This document shows positions 20,448 through 29,586 of a stretch of DNA of 64,000 nucleotides, one piece after another. A program made the position numbers and the translations under genes. Origin of the DNA: Hyphomonadaceae bacterium BL14 (GTDB lineage Bacteria; Pseudomonadota; Alphaproteobacteria; Caulobacterales; Maricaulaceae). Below the pieces are notes generated by a model, which ran no database searches, had not been told where the DNA came from, and was given only the letters and a program-made list of their open reading frames with translations. How positions within the stretch are numbered: position 1 is the stretch's first letter; each line of letters starts with the position of its first letter. The stretch spans positions 2,034,677-2,098,676 of the forward strand of contig CP091242.1 of NCBI GenBank assembly GCA_027627705.1. The letters run 5' to 3'.

Positions 20448-21908
20448 TCAGCTGCGCAAGTGCCGGCGGATCGCCTCCACATCTTCAGCCAGAGCCGCGT
20501 CGGCCACGAGGGCCGCCGCAATCTTGCTGACCGCGTGGATCACCGTGGAATGGTCACGCCCGCCGAAGCGGCGCCCGATATCGGGCAGGGAGCGCGTGGT
20601 CATGGTCTTGGCCAGATACATGGCGATATGACGCGGACGCACGAGTGCCTTGGTGCGGCTCTTGGACACCAGATCGTCCGTGGTGATGGAAAAGTGCGCG
20701 GCAGCCGCCCTCTGGATATCGTCCACCGTGATCCGCTTGTCGGCCTTCACCGGCAACTCGCCGAGGGCCTCCTCCACCGTCTCCATAGTCACGGCACGGT
20801 TCATGTAGGCGGTGCGCACGATGATGTTGTTGAGCACGCCTTCCAGCTCACGCGCCGAGCTGGTCACCCGGGCGGCCAGGAAGTCGCGCACAGCTTCGGG
20901 GACGTCCAGCTCCGGGCAATGCCGGCGCGCCTGGGCGATCTTGCAATCGAGGATCTTGCGGCGCAGATCGAGATCGGGCCCTGCCATCGGGCAGGCAAAG
21001 CCGCCCGCCAGAATGTCGCGCAGGCGCGGATCGGTCACGCCCAGCTGCGAGGGCGGGCAGTGAGAGGCAAGCACCACCTGCTTGTCGGCAGCCATGAGGG
21101 CGGCCACGGTCTGCAGAAACTCCAGCTCGGTCGCCGTCTTGCCGGCGATGAAGTGGATGTCGTCGATCAGCAGCACGTCGCAATCGCGCACCTGGTCCTT
21201 GAAGGGCTGGACATCGCGGGCGCGCAGGGCGGACTGGAAACCGTTGAGGAATTCTTCCGCCGTCAGGTAAAGCGCCTTGCGTCCGGACTCGCCCAGACCG
21301 ACCGCATGCGCAATGGCGGCCAGAAGATGGGTTTTGCCCACGCCGTAATCGCCATGGAAATAGACCGGGTTGAACGGCGGCGCATCGGCATTGGCCACGG
21401 CCCGGGCTGCCGTCGCGGCCATCATGTTGGCCGACCCCACCATGAAGGTGTCGAAGGTGAAGCGCGGCTCGCGGATTTCCGCCTGCACCACGCTGGAGGA
21501 TGCCCCCAGCGCGGCGCGCGAGGCACCTGAACGCAGGACCGACGGGCTCATGGACGTTTTCGCGTCCGCCATGACCGGCTCGCCGCCCTGACGGGCCAGC
21601 GCCGCCTCTGTGGTGATGACGATGTCGCGCGGTGCCGTATCGACCGACGCCCAGATGGCGCGCAAGCGCTTGCCCAGATTGTCCTCCGCCCAGGCCCGCC
21701 CGAACGCATTGGGGCAAATTACAAACACGTGCCCTGCCGGGTCCTCTTCCACGCGCAAACGCGCAATCTCGGCAGCGTACAAAATATCACCGTACTCGAC
21801 ACGCAGGCGCGCCCGCACGGCGCGCCAGATATCCAGCACACAATCGGATCCGTTCATGTCCATCCCCGTGGCACGGACCGCCGCATTTGCTGTTGTCTGA
21901 AATCCCAT
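20448..21908 (-). CDS. dnaA: chromosomal replication initiator DnaA
   Basis: AAA+ initiator that binds DnaA boxes and opens the origin. The product shows domain III with Walker A HGDYGVGKTHLL, Walker B VLLIDDIHFIAG, sensor-type segments and the arginine region SSARELEGVLNNI, then domain IV with the DNA-binding signature FGGRDHSTVIHAV. Domain I is present but divergent, as in Caulobacterales. I place the start at 21908 because AAGGA precedes that ATG at eight bases; ATGs at 21863 and 21857 are alternatives. About 486 residues, near the family norm. Confidence 0.95.
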   Translation of the reverse strand: MGFQTTANAAVRATGMDMNGSDCVLDIWRAVRARLRVEYGDILYAAEIARLRVEEDPAGHVFVICPNAFGRAWAEDNLGKRLRAIWASVDTAPRDIVITTEAALARQGGEPVMADAKTSMSPSVLRSGASRAALGASSSVVQAEIREPRFTFDTFMVGSANMMAATAARAVANADAPPFNPVYFHGDYGVGKTHLLAAIAHAVGLGESGRKALYLTAEEFLNGFQSALRARDVQPFKDQVRDCDVLLIDDIHFIAGKTATELEFLQTVAALMAADKQVVLASHCPPSQLGVTDPRLRDILAGGFACPMAGPDLDLRRKILDCKIAQARRHCPELDVPEAVRDFLAARVTSSARELEGVLNNIIVRTAYMNRAVTMETVEEALGELPVKADKRITVDDIQRAAAAHFSITTDDLVSKSRTKALVRPRHIAMYLAKTMTTRSLPDIGRRFGGRDHSTVIHAVSKIAAALVADAALAEDVEAIRRHLRS

Positions 21909-22305
21909 CGCCCCGGTCCTTACTCGCCCGCCACGGTATGAGCCGTGGTCAAACCCTTGATTTTGAACGCAGTTCTCCTGCACGGAGCTTCCCCCACTTC
22001 AGGGTCCGTCAGCTCTGGATGGTCCGTATGGAGAGGACTGTCGTCGAGGTCCCCAGAGTACTCAGGGACCGGCACGAATCAACCGCATTAACCTTATTCT
22101 GGCGCCGATTTGAGGTCTTGACAGACCGATTCACTAACCAGCTTGGAGGCTTGCGAACTGAAAAAAAATTTTGCGCGTTTCGCATCTTGCCAGCCGCCTC
22201 AAAATCGGTATGGCCACTGGCCCGGACCGATCCGGCACTGTGAACGGGTTCACCTTGTTTACAAGGCTTTCACGTTGCCCGTCCCCGAACATAAAACGCA
22301 CGAAA
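21909..22305. promoter_or_regulatory. dnaA: dnaA upstream region, AT-richer, with GANTC sites
   Basis: This 397-base stretch between dnaA and the rpsT terminator has no gene. It is AT-richer than its surroundings (an A/T run at 22160-22173) and holds two GANTC sequences, 22076-22080 and 22128-22132, the target of the CcrM methylase that links dnaA transcription to the cell cycle in Caulobacter. I see no cluster of consensus DnaA boxes, so I do not call an origin. The dnaA promoter should lie here. Confidence 0.5.
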
Positions 22306-22333
22306 AACGCCTGCAGAATGCACTGCAGGCGTT
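22306..22333 (-). terminator. terminator after rpsT
   Basis: Perfect 11-base stem (22306-22316 with 22323-22333, six-base loop). Read on the minus strand it is followed by TTTTTCG, a fair terminator for rpsT; read on the plus strand it is followed within a few bases by a T-run at 22338-22343. Confidence 0.8.
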
Positions 22334-22363
22334 CGCATTTTTTGTCCGTTCAGGGAGGTATTT

Positions 22364-22633
22364 CTACTTAGACGCCATCGCCTTGACGCGGGCGGTCATG
22401 CGCGAAACCTTGCGCGAGCCCGTGTTCTTGTGAATGACGCCCTTGGACACGGCTTTCATCACCTCGGACTCAGCCGTGTGAAGCGCTGTTTTCGCCGCCG
22501 CTTCGTCGCCCGCGGCAACCGCCAGCTCCAGCTTCTTCACGAATGTACGCATGCGCGACCGGCGCGCCTTGTTGAGAGCCGTGCGGCGCTCGAGCTTGCG
22601 CACCATCTTCTTCGCGGAGGCTGTATTCGCCAT
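22364..22633 (-). CDS. rpsT: 30S ribosomal protein S20
   Basis: Primary 16S rRNA-binding protein of the small subunit. The 89-residue, strongly basic protein starts [20 protein letters not shown] and ends [13 protein letters not shown], typical of S20. The ATG at 22633 gives the conserved MANT start, so the longer frame from 22645 is rejected. The rpsT/dnaA neighbourhood is standard for alphaproteobacteria. Confidence 0.97.
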   Translation of the reverse strand: MANTASAKKMVRKLERRTALNKARRSRMRTFVKKLELAVAAGDEAAAKTALHTAESEVMKAVSKGVIHKNTGSRKVSRMTARVKAMASK

Positions 22634-22766
22634 GGATCGTTCCAAACCTTGTCTTGAGCACGCCAGACGCCATGCGGCGGCTCGAAATTCCGTGAGGCGC
22701 GGCGTATAGCCCCGGCGCGCGCGGGCGTCAATCCTTGGCCGGGGCCAGAGTCAGCGCCCGGCGTGT

Positions 22767-23543
22767 CTAGCGGTGCTTGAAATGGGCTGCCCGCTTGTCA
22801 GCAAACGCGGCCATGCCCTCGCGCCGGTCTTCCGTTGCAAACTGGGACTGGAACACCCGGCGCTCGAAGCGCACCCCTTCACTCAGGCCCATTTCAAACG
22901 CCATGTTGATGGCTTCCTTGGTCATCATGGCGATGGGCAGCGATTTCGAGGCGATGGTCTGGGCGGCCTCCATGGCCACGTCCAGGAGGTCGTCAGCGGG
23001 CACCACGCGGGCCACCAGGCCAGCACGTTCTGCCTCTTCTGCGCCCATCATGCGCCCGGTTAGGCACAGATCCATGGCCTTGGCCTTGCCCACGGCGCGC
23101 GGCAGGCGCTGGGTGCCGCCCGCGCCCGGCATGACGCCGAGATTGATTTCCGGCTGGCCGAACTTGGCGGTATTGGAGGCAATGATGAAATCACACATCA
23201 TGGCGATCTCGCACCCCCCGCCCAGCGCATAGCCCGACACCGCCGCGATGATCGGCTTGCGGAAGCGCGCCACGGATTCCCAGGTTTTCTCAAACGGGTC
23301 GTGGCGGAACAGGGAGACGAAGTCTTTCTCCTGCAGTTCCTTGATGTCGGCCCCGGCGGCGAACGCCTTGGCGGAGCCCGTGAGCACCACGCATCCGATG
23401 GCATCATCGGCCTCGAAACCGGCCAGCGCCTCGGTGAGCTCGGCCGTGAGCGCGTCGCACAGCGCATTGAGCGCGCCAGGCCGGTCCAGCGTGATGACGC
23501 CGACGCGGCCTTCGGTCTTGGTCTGGATGGTGGAGTAGGCCAT
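22767..23543 (-). CDS. enoyl-CoA hydratase
   Basis: Crotonase-fold enzyme hydrating 2-trans-enoyl-CoA in fatty-acid beta-oxidation. In 258 residues it shows the CoA/oxyanion region [13 protein letters not shown], the second oxyanion and catalytic Glu segment [15 protein letters not shown], and [20 protein letters not shown] with the second catalytic Glu. This is the short-chain EchA/PaaF type and sits next to rpsT in many alphaproteobacteria. GGAGG precedes the ATG. It belongs to the minus-strand series mutM, traB-like, enoyl-CoA hydratase, rpsT. Confidence 0.92.
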   Translation of the reverse strand: MAYSTIQTKTEGRVGVITLDRPGALNALCDALTAELTEALAGFEADDAIGCVVLTGSAKAFAAGADIKELQEKDFVSLFRHDPFEKTWESVARFRKPIIAAVSGYALGGGCEIAMMCDFIIASNTAKFGQPEINLGVMPGAGGTQRLPRAVGKAKAMDLCLTGRMMGAEEAERAGLVARVVPADDLLDVAMEAAQTIASKSLPIAMMTKEAINMAFEMGLSEGVRFERRVFQSQFATEDRREGMAAFADKRAAHFKHR

Positions 23544-23687
23544 GAGGGCCTCCGCAGAACTGGGTGGAGCGCGCCAGAGCTCGTCTCTGGCGGCGCAGAC
23601 GTCAGGCGAACGGCGCGCTACATACAGGAAGCCCGCGCCGGGGTCGACACCCCGGCGCGGGCCAGAACACTCCCGCTATAGGCCTGC

Positions 23688-24623
23688 TCAGCGATTAATG
23701 CGCTCAACCGTGTGGCCGCGCGCCTGCAGGAGACCCACCACGCCCTGCGGTCCGGTGACATGACCGGCACCGACAGCGATGAAGGCCGACTCGCCGCTGT
23801 CCAGAACGTCCTCGATCAGCGGGATCCAGTTGCGGTTACGCTGCACGATCAGCACGTCATAGAGGTTGGCGGACGCATCGCGCATGGACTCGTTCATGAT
23901 CGTGTCCAGCTGATCGGTGTCGCCCACCGCCCAGGCCTGCACCATCCGGTTCAGCAGGCCCGGATCGTCCAGCGCCTGCGCCAGACCGATTTCAAAATCG
24001 GTGATCTGGGTTTCCAGCGGCATGTCAGCGAAGAACCGCAATTGCTGTTCGACCGTTTCGAAATACCCGAAGGACACCCCTGCCTCTTGTCCGGCCGCTT
24101 GCAGCGCGTATTCCGCTCCTGAGGTCGGATCATAGCCCGCGGACTGGACTTGCAGGACCATGACCGTGAGCCCGGCGAGCCAGGGCTGCAGCGGATCGAG
24201 CGATACTTCCAGCGCACCCGCAGGCGCGCCAAGCCGCTCGGCCATACGCGCCAGATTGGCCTGCGCCTCTTCGCTGATAAGTGAGCTGAGGGTGACGCCC
24301 TGCGCATTCATACCCAGCTGCGGGATCAGAGCGGTCATTTCCGCCTGCGATTCCGGGCTCAGGACGTCGGCTTCGAAATAGATGCGGTCCGCCCGCGCCA
24401 GAGCCTCATTGATCGTGTCGGTGCGCCAGTCGAGCTGGGGCGGCAGAACGTGAACCGTACCGAACAGGTAGACATCGCCGCCGTCAGACGCGATGCGCCA
24501 GATCGCGGGGTTGGCCTCGAGAGCCGCGAAATCAGTATCGGCCAGTGCCGGGGCGGTCAGCGCACCGAGCCAGGCCAGACCGGCCGCAAAAGCGCCGGCG
24601 AGCCGTGAAATGCGTCGTTTCAT
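23688..24623 (-). CDS. TraB/GumN family protein
   Basis: A 311-residue secreted or periplasmic protein. A signal peptide covers residues 1-28 (MKRRISRLAG to APALAD). The mature part has the family's two GxxH-type motifs, FGTVHVLPP near the N-terminus and VGAGHVTGPQGVVGLL near the C-terminus, as in Tiki-like metalloproteases and the GumN/TraB group. Bacterial roles are mostly unknown. The ATG at 24623 follows GGAG; the ATG four codons earlier lacks one. Confidence 0.85.
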   Translation of the reverse strand: MKRRISRLAGAFAAGLAWLGALTAPALADTDFAALEANPAIWRIASDGGDVYLFGTVHVLPPQLDWRTDTINEALARADRIYFEADVLSPESQAEMTALIPQLGMNAQGVTLSSLISEEAQANLARMAERLGAPAGALEVSLDPLQPWLAGLTVMVLQVQSAGYDPTSGAEYALQAAGQEAGVSFGYFETVEQQLRFFADMPLETQITDFEIGLAQALDDPGLLNRMVQAWAVGDTDQLDTIMNESMRDASANLYDVLIVQRNRNWIPLIEDVLDSGESAFIAVGAGHVTGPQGVVGLLQARGHTVERINR

Positions 24624-24735
24624 CTGTGTCTCCATTCGTGTCAGTCGCCTCTGGCGCCATCTGGCACCTGTCCGGGGAGGACTTGCTGCAATCGGCGGGT
24701 CTGCCAGCGCAGTCCGTCCTCGTTATCGTATCATT

Positions 24736-24753
24736 TGTTGTGTGTACACAACA
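24736..24753. promoter_or_regulatory. 18-base inverted repeat, possible operator
   Basis: Perfect seven-base arms TGTTGTG and CACAACA around TGTA, in an AT-rich patch between mutM and the TraB/GumN gene. The position just upstream of the TraB/GumN gene and the operator-like form suggest a regulator-binding site; no regulator can be named. Confidence 0.35.
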
Positions 24754-24802
24754 TTTCACCCAACATGTACAAAATTTCATGCGCGTGCCGCTGGTCCCGA
24801 TC

Positions 24803-25663
24803 TCATCTCTGGCACGCCGGGCAATAAAAACTCGACCGGTTCGACTGAAGGATGCGACGAATACGCGCCTTTGCGCAAGCGCAGGGCTCGCCTTCGCGGC
24901 CATAGACATCAAAGCTGTGTTGAAAATATCCCATCGCCCCGTCTGCGCCGGCATAGTCACGCAAGGTCGATCCGCCTGCTGCTATCGCCTCGGCGATCAC
25001 CGCGCGCACGGCCACAGCCAGCCGCTCGGCGCGCACACCTGCAATACTGGCGCACAGGCGCTTCGGGCTGATGCGTGCCCGCCACAGCGCCTCGCAGACA
25101 TAGATATTGCCCAGCCCCGCGACGACGCTCTGATCGAGCAGCCCCGACTTGACCGGCGATCGCCGCCCGGCGAAGGCCTCGCTGAGATAGGCACCGGAAA
25201 ACCGGTTGGAGTCGGGCTCGGGGCCCAGTGACTTCAAGAAGGGCTGATCGTCTTCGCCCGCCGTAGCGAACAGCGTCATGAAGCCGAAGCGGCGCGGATC
25301 ATTGTAGGTAACGGTGAGCCCGCCCTCGATCCCGAACACGACATGGTCATGGCGCGGGTCGGCCGCCGGCGCGTAGACGAAGGCACCCGGCCGGGCTGCC
25401 GCTTCAGGACCCGCGCTGATCGAAAACCGGCCCGACATGCCCAGATGCATGAGCAGCGTCTCATCGGTGTCGAGGCGCACCAGCAGATATTTCGCGCGCC
25501 GGTCGATCCGCGTCACCCGGGTGCCGCTCAGGCGTTCGGCGAAGCCATCGGGAAAGGGGAAGCGCAGGTCGGGACGGGCCAGGCGCACTGCCTCTATCCG
25601 CCGCCCCTCCATCGCCGGGACGAGCCCCCGGCGCACCGTCTCAACCTCGGGCAATTCGGGCAT
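24803..25663 (-). CDS. mutM: formamidopyrimidine-DNA glycosylase
   Basis: Base-excision repair enzyme that removes 8-oxoguanine and formamidopyrimidines and cuts the abasic site. The 286-residue protein starts [14 protein letters not shown] with the catalytic Pro2/Glu3, has the Lys-containing HLGMSGRF, the helix-two-turn-helix region [20 protein letters not shown], and a C-terminal zinc finger of four cysteines (CACAK and YCPACQR). Complete. AGGAG precedes the ATG. Confidence 0.96.
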   Translation of the reverse strand: MPELPEVETVRRGLVPAMEGRRIEAVRLARPDLRFPFPDGFAERLSGTRVTRIDRRAKYLLVRLDTDETLLMHLGMSGRFSISAGPEAAARPGAFVYAPAADPRHDHVVFGIEGGLTVTYNDPRRFGFMTLFATAGEDDQPFLKSLGPEPDSNRFSGAYLSEAFAGRRSPVKSGLLDQSVVAGLGNIYVCEALWRARISPKRLCASIAGVRAERLAVAVRAVIAEAIAAGGSTLRDYAGADGAMGYFQHSFDVYGREGEPCACAKARIRRILQSNRSSFYCPACQR

Positions 25664-25800
25664 GGGCGCACTCCTGGCTTGCGGGATAACCAGAGTATCG
25701 CGGTGCCGCGTCAGGGCACGCCCCTTTTCAGCAGAGCCTGCGCGGTCCAGTGTGTCCCGGCGCTTCGAAATCGACCGTTCGCATTGAGGAGATGAAATTC

Positions 25801-26154
25801 ATGCGCACCGCTCTCGCCATGGCCGGCCTCGCCAGTCTGACACTCGCCGCTTGTTCGGAGCGCGAAGGCACAGGCGAATTGCCGCCGGCCGCACCGGTCA
25901 ATCCGTTCGCCGACGCCGAAATGGTGAACTTCCAGTGCGGTGATCTGGACGTCACCGCCCGTTTCATTGAGGGGCGTGCCCGGCTCACTGCGGACAGCCA
26001 GACCATCGATCTGGTGCAGGTTGAGGCCGATACCGGAACCCGATACGAGGCCGCCGGCGATCCGCGCACCGCGTTTACCCGTGATGGCGGCCGAGCCAGC
26101 TTCACCCTGTCGGGCGAGGACTACCCGTCCTGCCGGACGGCCAGCGGCGAATAG
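25801..26154 (+). CDS. small lipoprotein with a MliC-like domain
   Basis: A 117-residue lipoprotein: signal [18 protein letters not shown] with the lipobox Cys at 18, a short Pro-rich linker, then a domain of about 75 residues resembling MliC/PliC lysozyme inhibitors ([14 protein letters not shown], then [10 protein letters not shown] and a late Cys that could pair with the first). Known members block C-type lysozyme; here the assignment rests on pattern only. The ATG at 25801 has AGGAG nine bases before; the ATG at 25792 abuts it and is rejected. Precedes ubiE. Confidence 0.7.
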   Translation: MRTALAMAGLASLTLAACSEREGTGELPPAAPVNPFADAEMVNFQCGDLDVTARFIEGRARLTADSQTIDLVQVEADTGTRYEAAGDPRTAFTRDGGRASFTLSGEDYPSCRTASGE

Positions 26155-26206
26155 GCGCGGCACAGCGTGCTGGCGCGTGCCCGGGCTCCGGTCTAACTTG
26201 CAGGCC

Positions 26207-26974
26207 ATGACTGACCGCCAGACAGATACTGCCTCTTTCGGCTTCCGTGAGGTGCCCCGTACGGCCAAGGTCGGCCTCGTGCGCGAGGTGTTTGACCGGT
26301 CCGCGCGCCGCTATGACCTGATGAATGATCTGATGAGCCTTGGCATTCATCGGGTCTGGAAGGACATCACCATCACGCGCGCGGCACCGCGCCCGGGAGC
26401 GCGGCTGATCGACGTGGCCGGCGGCACCGGTGATCTGGCGCGCGCATTTCTTGATCGCGCCGAGACGCTGCAATCGCGCCGCGGCGGTGCGCCGGCAGAG
26501 GCTGTGGTCGCCGATATCAACGCCGAAATGCTCGGCGCCGGTCTCAAGCGCGGCGCGCGCGCCCATCTTGACTGGGTATGCGCCAACGCCGAAAGCCTGC
26601 CGTTCAAGGACGCCCACGCTGACGCGGTAACCATCGGCTTCGGCATCCGCAATGTCACCGACCGCATGACGGCGCTCAGGGAAATGCGCCGTGTGCTGCG
26701 TCCGGGCGGGCGCTTTGTGTGTCTGGAGTTCTCCCGGCCCACCACGCGCGCGCTGGAGCGCGTCTATGACGCCTGGTCCTTCAACGTCATTCCGTGGCTG
26801 GGCGAACGGGTCGCGCGCGACCGAGACAGCTATCAGTATCTGGTGGAATCCATCCGCAAATTCCCCCATCAGAGCGCGTTCGCCGCAGAGATGGAGGCGG
26901 CCGGATTCTCCCGCGTCTCCGTCACCAATCTGTCCGGCGGGATTGCAGCGATCCATGTGGGCTGGAAGCTGTAG
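26207..26974 (+). CDS. ubiE: ubiquinone/menaquinone C-methyltransferase UbiE
   Basis: SAM-dependent C-methylation of the quinone ring in ubiquinone synthesis. The 255-residue protein shows [38 protein letters not shown], the SAM loop [13 protein letters not shown], the segment [12 protein letters not shown], and the C-terminal [18 protein letters not shown]. Complete and typical. In related genomes ubiB normally follows directly; here 7.1 kb of accessory DNA separates them. Confidence 0.96.
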   Translation: MTDRQTDTASFGFREVPRTAKVGLVREVFDRSARRYDLMNDLMSLGIHRVWKDITITRAAPRPGARLIDVAGGTGDLARAFLDRAETLQSRRGGAPAEAVVADINAEMLGAGLKRGARAHLDWVCANAESLPFKDAHADAVTIGFGIRNVTDRMTALREMRRVLRPGGRFVCLEFSRPTTRALERVYDAWSFNVIPWLGERVARDRDSYQYLVESIRKFPHQSAFAAEMEAAGFSRVSVTNLSGGIAAIHVGWKL

Positions 26975-27090
26975 ACGGGCGGCACGCCCCGAGGCTTCAG
27001 CGGCTGTCGGCATCCGCCCCTGCTGATTAATTCAATCCGCTTTGAAGTTGCGCCATTGCGCCGTAATCTCTCCGGGCAGCAGACCGGGAG

Positions 27091-28347
27091 ATGACCTTGG
27101 CGGGAGATTTGTTTCGCAAGCAGGCGGTGGATCATGTCACGCGCGGCCGTCTGGATGGCTCGGTCGTGCTGGCGGTTCCGCTGTCGGTGCGCCTGCTCGG
27201 GCTTCTGGCAGCCCTGATCGTAGCCGGGGTCACCCTTTTCGCCGCCACGGCGAGCTATGCCCGCCGCGAAACAGCACCCGGCTGGCTGACCCCGGATCAG
27301 GGCGTCTTGCGCGCAGCCGCCGTCCAGGGCGGCCGGATCGAGGCTCTGCTGGTGCAGGAGGGTGATCTGGTTGCCGCCGGCCAGCCGCTGGCGCGCCTGG
27401 CGATTGACGCCGAGCTGGAGGACGGGGACGCGGGATCGCGCATTCTTGCGGCCCTGGAATCCCAGGCCGCCGCCGCCCGGCAGGCCGCAGAGGCGGAAAT
27501 CGCCCGGATCGAACGCGAGGCCGAACGCCGGCGCACCTCGCTGGACGGTCTGCAGCGCGAGCGCCGCGGGGTGACGGAGCAGATCAGCCTTCAGCGCGAG
27601 GAGATCGCGCTGGCTCAGGGCCAGATCGATCGGGCCGAGACGCTGGCCGCCCGCGGCTTCCTGTCAGAGCGCGAGCTGGACGACCGCCGCCAGCGCCTTC
27701 TGGCGGCGCGTCAGTCCATGGCGCTGCTGGAGCGGACCCGCGCGGGTCTGGATCGGCAGATATCCGACGCTGAAGCCGCGATCCAGAGCGCGCCGCTGGA
27801 GATCCAGGAGGCGCGCGCGCGCGCCAGCGCAGCCGCCGCATCCCTGGATGAACGCCTGACCCAGCAAAGCCTGCGCACCGCCTATGTTGTGGCCGCCCCG
27901 GGGCCAGCGCGCGTCGCCGCGCTGCCGGGCCGGCCGGGCCAGACCCTGGCCCCCGGTGCGCCGGTGGCGGTGCTGGTGCCTGAGGGCGGACATCTGGTCG
28001 CCGAGCTGTATCTGCCGACGCGCGCGGTGGGGTTTATCGAACCCGGCCAGGAGGTGCGCCTGCGCGTGGAGGCGTTTCCGCATCAACGTTTTGGCACGGT
28101 CAGTGCACGGGTGACCGCCGTATCGCGCACTGTTCTGGCACCGTCCGAAGCCGCCATTCCCGGCCTGGCGATCCAGGAACCGGTCTTCCGCGTCGAGGCG
28201 GCGCTGGACCGTGAACTCATCGAAGCCTACGGCCAGGCCCTGCTGCTCCAGCCCGGACTGATGGTTTCTGCAGACATTGTCATCGACCGGCGCAATCTGA
28301 TCGAATGGCTGTTCGATCCGCTGTTTGCGGCCGGGCGGCGGGGGTAG
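27091..28347 (+). CDS. HlyD/CvaA-family periplasmic adaptor of a peptide exporter
   Basis: Membrane fusion protein linking an inner-membrane ABC exporter to an outer-membrane channel. About 418 residues: the N-terminal LFRKQAVDHVTRG resembles CvaA-type adaptors, one transmembrane helix lies near residues 31-52, a biotinyl-lipoyl half follows (GGRIEALLVQEGDLVAAGQP), then a long coiled coil with many Glu/Arg/Gln (about 110-265) and a beta-barrel part. GGGAG abuts the ATG at 27091, so a TTG at 27097 may be the true start. Partner: the C39 ABC exporter at 31943-34057. No TolC gene is visible. Confidence 0.88.
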   Translation: MTLAGDLFRKQAVDHVTRGRLDGSVVLAVPLSVRLLGLLAALIVAGVTLFAATASYARRETAPGWLTPDQGVLRAAAVQGGRIEALLVQEGDLVAAGQPLARLAIDAELEDGDAGSRILAALESQAAAARQAAEAEIARIEREAERRRTSLDGLQRERRGVTEQISLQREEIALAQGQIDRAETLAARGFLSERELDDRRQRLLAARQSMALLERTRAGLDRQISDAEAAIQSAPLEIQEARARASAAAASLDERLTQQSLRTAYVVAAPGPARVAALPGRPGQTLAPGAPVAVLVPEGGHLVAELYLPTRAVGFIEPGQEVRLRVEAFPHQRFGTVSARVTAVSRTVLAPSEAAIPGLAIQEPVFRVEAALDRELIEAYGQALLLQPGLMVSADIVIDRRNLIEWLFDPLFAAGRRG

Positions 28348-28394
28348 CGGCCGCAACCGGCACCCTGTGCCGGCACCCGTGCCCGCAAGACCGA

Positions 28395-28610
28395 TTACTC
28401 AGTCCGGCCGGTGGGCCGCATGGCCGCCTTACTGGCCTTCATGCGCCGGTGGGTGGCGACGCCTGCCGCGCCGGCCCCGGCCCCGGCCAGCAGAGCGGCC
28501 ACGGACAAGGGCCAGCCAAACGCGGCGACCACCACAGCGGCGAGCATGCCGCAAAACAAACCGGCGGTCACCATGACGAGGATGATCCTGACAGTGTCGC
28601 TCAATTTCAC
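28395..28610 (-). CDS. small membrane protein, unknown
   Basis: A 71-residue protein with two hydrophobic stretches (IILVMVTAGLFCGMLAAVVV and LSVAALLAGAGAGAAGVA) and a basic tail HRRMKASKAAMR. The GTG at 28610 is chosen because AGGAAAGG precedes it; the frame itself begins at a TTG at 28625. It converges with the adaptor gene at the downstream end of the minus-strand peptide units. No family recognised; it could be a further immunity-type membrane protein, but this is only from position. Confidence 0.55.
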   Translation of the reverse strand: MKLSDTVRIILVMVTAGLFCGMLAAVVVAAFGWPLSVAALLAGAGAGAAGVATHRRMKASKAAMRPTGRTE

Positions 28611-28913
28611 GCCCTTTCCTGACAAATGGTCCGGGCGAAGCTAGGGTGCATCTCCGGCCCGGCAATCAGGCGGGGCGCTCATACACAGCGGGCCGGGTCC
28701 GGCGGCGCGCGATCAAGGCCGTGCGACGGTGCGAGGCGGGCTTTGCCGGCAAGGCGCTGACCCGTGGCGCGCGGCGTGAGTGAGGCGGATTGCTGCGCTG
28801 ACGCTCGGGCCGGGGCTGTCGCGCGTGACGGCGCTGTCAAATTCAGGCATCAAGCGGCGCGGGCAAGCACCCGCGCCGCCCGGATCAGAAGAGTGAAAAC
28901 CCCTCAAGCCCGA
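28611..28913. other. intergenic stretch without a supported gene
   Basis: About 300 bases between two small minus-strand genes. Short frames on both strands (for example 28713-28907 minus) are Arg/Pro/Ser-rich and lack ribosome sites. I see no repeat block or clear hairpin here. Confidence 0.5.
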
Positions 28914-29096
28914 TTACTTGCAAGTCCAGGTCCGGTACACCTCAACGCCCTCCTCAATCATGGTCGTGATGACACAATCATCCGACGAGAGATGCGACAC
29001 GGCGATACCGGCGCGCCAACCGACGACGCTCAACGTGATCACAGCGGCCATCACGATCAGTCCGCCGCCTGTTTGAAGCTGAACATTGCGGGGCAT
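28914..29096 (-). CDS. 60-residue single-helix membrane protein
   Basis: Starts MPRNVQLQTGGGLIVMAAV; one membrane helix (about residues 11-31) is followed by a short outside segment with two cysteines (41 and 59) that could form a disulfide. AAGGA lies seven bases before the ATG, which supports translation. It has no double-glycine leader of the type seen in its neighbours. It is the leftmost clear member of the minus-strand peptide array. Function unknown; an accessory or immunity role is inferred from position only. Confidence 0.55.
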   Translation of the reverse strand: MPRNVQLQTGGGLIVMAAVITLSVVGWRAGIAVSHLSSDDCVITTMIEEGVEVYRTWTCK

Positions 29097-29311
29097 ATCG
29101 GCGTCCTTCAGGTGCCAACCGTGGTTTCGGTCACGGCCGTCGTGTTGCCTTCAGTCGTTGTCGTGCGTGTGCCGTCGCCTCAACTGAGTTGCTGCACGCC
29201 TCTCTGCAAAGGCGAAAGCCCGGGTTTTAAATGATGCAATGCAATAAAACGGGCTCAAACCCAATAACTATACATCTTTCATGATCCGGAAATAGGCATC
29301 AGACAAGGCGA

Positions 29312-29325
29312 AATGCGTACGCATT
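29312..29325. promoter_or_regulatory. 14-base perfect palindrome
   Basis: AATGCGTACGCATT, between the 60-residue and 56-residue small membrane genes, in an AT-rich spacer (29220-29370). Possible regulator site for the leftmost gene of the peptide array. Confidence 0.35.
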
Positions 29326-29339
29326 CGTACAGCGATTTA

Positions 29340-29510
29340 TTACATATATTCTTTATATATAATATAAGCGGTTTGTAGAATAGCCACTATTGCTAGCGCC
29401 AGACTCAGGGGTCTTATTGTACGCATGGATCGCTTCATCACGTAAGCGAACAACAACGCACCCGACGCCAATAAAAGAGACGACGTCAACACGATCTGGA
29501 CGATTGTCAT
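29340..29510 (-). CDS. 56-residue two-helix membrane protein, candidate immunity protein
   Basis: Begins MTIVQIVLTSSLLLASGALL and contains two membrane helices with a basic connector (MKRSMRTIRP). The ATG at 29510 follows GGGGAAGATGGA. It overlaps, in another frame, the truncated leader frame that begins at 29586, so its transcription probably starts from the repeated leader block just upstream. Position and form match the small membrane proteins after the two intact precursors. Its codons are unusually AT-rich towards the 3' end (29340-29370). An immunity role is inferred, not shown. Confidence 0.55.
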   Translation of the reverse strand: MTIVQIVLTSSLLLASGALLFAYVMKRSMRTIRPLSLALAIVAILQTAYIIYKEYM

Positions 29511-29586
29511 TCCATCTTCCCCGGTTTGCATTCTTCAAAAAGTCCGGCAAGGCCGCGCAGTCAAACTCCATGGTCATCGCAGACAT
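29353..29586 (-). pseudogene. truncated double-glycine leader frame
   Basis: Starts MSAMTMEFD, identical in nine residues to the precursor at 31737 and preceded by the same AAGGAG and palindrome at the same distance. After the ninth codon the similarity stops: there is no RELSMEEVDAV and no Gly-Gly, and the rest overlaps the 56-residue membrane protein in a different frame and has no peptide-like composition. I read it as a precursor whose leader end and core were deleted, leaving promoter, ribosome site and first codons. Confidence 0.55.

Noticed and set aside
21909..22305. Replication origin next to dnaA
   Set aside because: No cluster of DnaA boxes can be read; only GANTC sites and an AT patch are seen.
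29100..29230. Thr-rich minus-strand frame near GDGTRTTTTEGNTTAVTE
   Set aside because: A stop codon lies directly before it and no start exists; looks like chance.
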